DNA of 64,000 nt, taken from contig CM077147.1 of the NCBI GenBank assembly GCA_039583875.1, positions 114,138,440 to 114,202,439 of the forward strand, read 5' to 3'. The stretch is from Platanthera guangdongensis (Eukaryota > Streptophyta > Magnoliopsida > Asparagales > Orchidaceae). The translations under genes were made by a program, and so were the position numbers. This document shows positions 63,088-64,000 of this stretch, piece by piece; position 1 is the stretch's first letter, and each line of letters begins with the position of its first letter. The notes below the pieces were generated by a model. It was given only the letters and a program-made list of their open reading frames with translations. It was not told the DNA's origin and did no database searches.

Positions 63088-64000
63088 TGTTGGGTACATT
63101 GGTCAAATGTACCTGATTTGAAGAAGCCTCACCTAACTCAATGATATACATCATAATGTATTTGATGTTTGTTTGAGTTACTTGTGCAGGATAGGTATTC
63201 ACTGGACTGAAGCTAAAATTTTCTAAGTCCATGTGTCGACACCCAGAGGGAAAGTGTCGACACTTGAGAAAGCTTGTGTCGACACCCAGACAAGCAGTGT
63301 CGACACTTGGAGTCATTGTGTCGTCACCTGGGATGAAGAGTCGACACCAGACAGAAAGTGTCGACACTTGGAGCTGTGTTGACACTCAGTGAAGAAGTAT
63401 GCAGAAAAGCTGTGTCGACACTTAGCAGAAGTGTCGACACCTAGAAGAGCTGAGTCTACATCAGAAAGTGTCGATACTTGGAGTTGTGTCGACACTCAGC
63501 AAAATTCTACAGAGACTAAGGACAAGTGTCGACACTCAACACAATGTGTCGACACTCAATCAGCAGAGTCAACATATGAAGAATGTGTCGACACTCAGCA
63601 CAATGTGTCGACACACAAACAGGAGAGTCAGCACTTGAAGTAAGTGTCGACACCCAGCATAATGTGTCGACACTTAGCTAAAAACTCTACACTTGAAGAA
63701 AGTGTCGACACAAGGAGCTGTGTCGACACTTAGCAAAGAACAGAAAAGTTTACAAAATATTCTAAGTACAAGTGTCGACACTAAGAGAATGTGTCGACAC
63801 TCAGCTGAAGAAACAAAATTGAAGACTTGTGTCGACACCAAGAAGCAATGTCGACACTTTACAGTTTCAACACATGAAGATGTGTCGACACAAAGGAGAT
63901 ATGTCGACACATAGAAGAATACTACAAGATACAGAAGATCAAGTACTTGTGTCGACACTTAATTTCAGTGTCGACACTTGAAGAAGAGTCTGTGTCGAGA
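63088..64000 (+). mobile_element. Start of another copia LTR of the same family
   Basis: TGTTGGGTACATTGG... aligns with the start of the LTR at 45367 (shared 'actcaatgatatacatc', 'gtatttgatg', 'gtgcagg'). It then enters a long TGTCGACA array and runs off the window. It interrupts the Tekay gag at 63087/63088. Confidence 0.8.
63230..63982. repeat. Dense TGTCGACA palindrome array
   Basis: There are 25 exact GTCGAC words in about 750 bp, mostly as GTGTCGACACT, alternating with near-miss forms (GTTGACAC, GTCGATAC, GTCAACA). Spacing is commonly 15-22 or 35-45 bp, not constant. It is longer and denser than the matching array at 45488-45985. Confidence 0.9.

Noticed and set aside
63230..63982. Regular palindromic repeats that look like a CRISPR array
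   Set aside because: Spacing is irregular, repeats are 8-11 bp, no cas genes exist, and the array sits inside a plant copia LTR.

Overview
This is plant nuclear DNA, almost certainly from an angiosperm with a large repeat-rich genome. I see no host gene, rRNA, tRNA or CRISPR array. Nearly every kilobase belongs to LTR retrotransposons inserted into one another. The lineage set (Tekay/Del-like chromovirus, Athila, Tat with antisense genes, a SIRE-like Ty1/copia with a third ORF, and a TRIM) is the evidence for a flowering plant; the species cannot be read from the sequence.

Layout: 1-508 is the end of an unassigned LTR (family C). 509-8262 is a decayed plus-strand Tekay-like element: a long LTR, a second partial LTR, then gag, protease, RT, RNase H and integrase with many stops. 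It ends in a 208-bp-period dimer (8264-8620), followed by a Tekay LTR in the opposite orientation (8621-10424). 10425-46809 is one Ty1/copia element whose gag was split by an Athila element (12149-36710, perfect TSD TGAAG). The integrase of that Athila was split by a young Tat element (Tat1, 19475-32594, reverse strand, LTRs of 750 bp with one difference seen). The third ORF of the copia carries a 587-bp TRIM (TSD ATACC). The copia 3' LTR is cut at 46810 by a reverse-strand Athila (Athila2), whose far LTR is cut at 56446 by a second Tat copy (Tat2). Tat2 keeps only one LTR and the two antisense genes. 61172-62122 is another family C LTR, 62123-63087 a reverse-strand Tekay gag/protease fragment, and 63088-64000 the start of another copia LTR.

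How the parts work: the gag/pol genes supply capsid, protease, reverse transcriptase/RNase H and integrase for copying. Only Tat1 looks close to intact: gag and pol lie in one frame separated by a single TAA. On the opposite strand Tat1 and Tat2 both carry two genes, each with its own TATA box, and the second has conserved spliceosomal introns and resembles the Transposase_28 family.

The most interesting pattern is regulatory. Each family has its own short CpG-containing motif, repeated far beyond chance in its U3 or internal promoter regions: GTCCGC in Tat1, GACCGC/GCCGC in Tat2, TGTCGACA in the copia, CACG-NN-CGTG in both Tekay and Athila, and CTCGAG in family C. In the copia the motif recurs in front of a TATA box that precedes ORF3. 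In the two Tat copies it differs by the same base at homologous sites. This resembles the motif/anti-silencing-protein pairs known from VANDAL transposons and may be an undescribed retrotransposon counterpart. That functional reading is inference.
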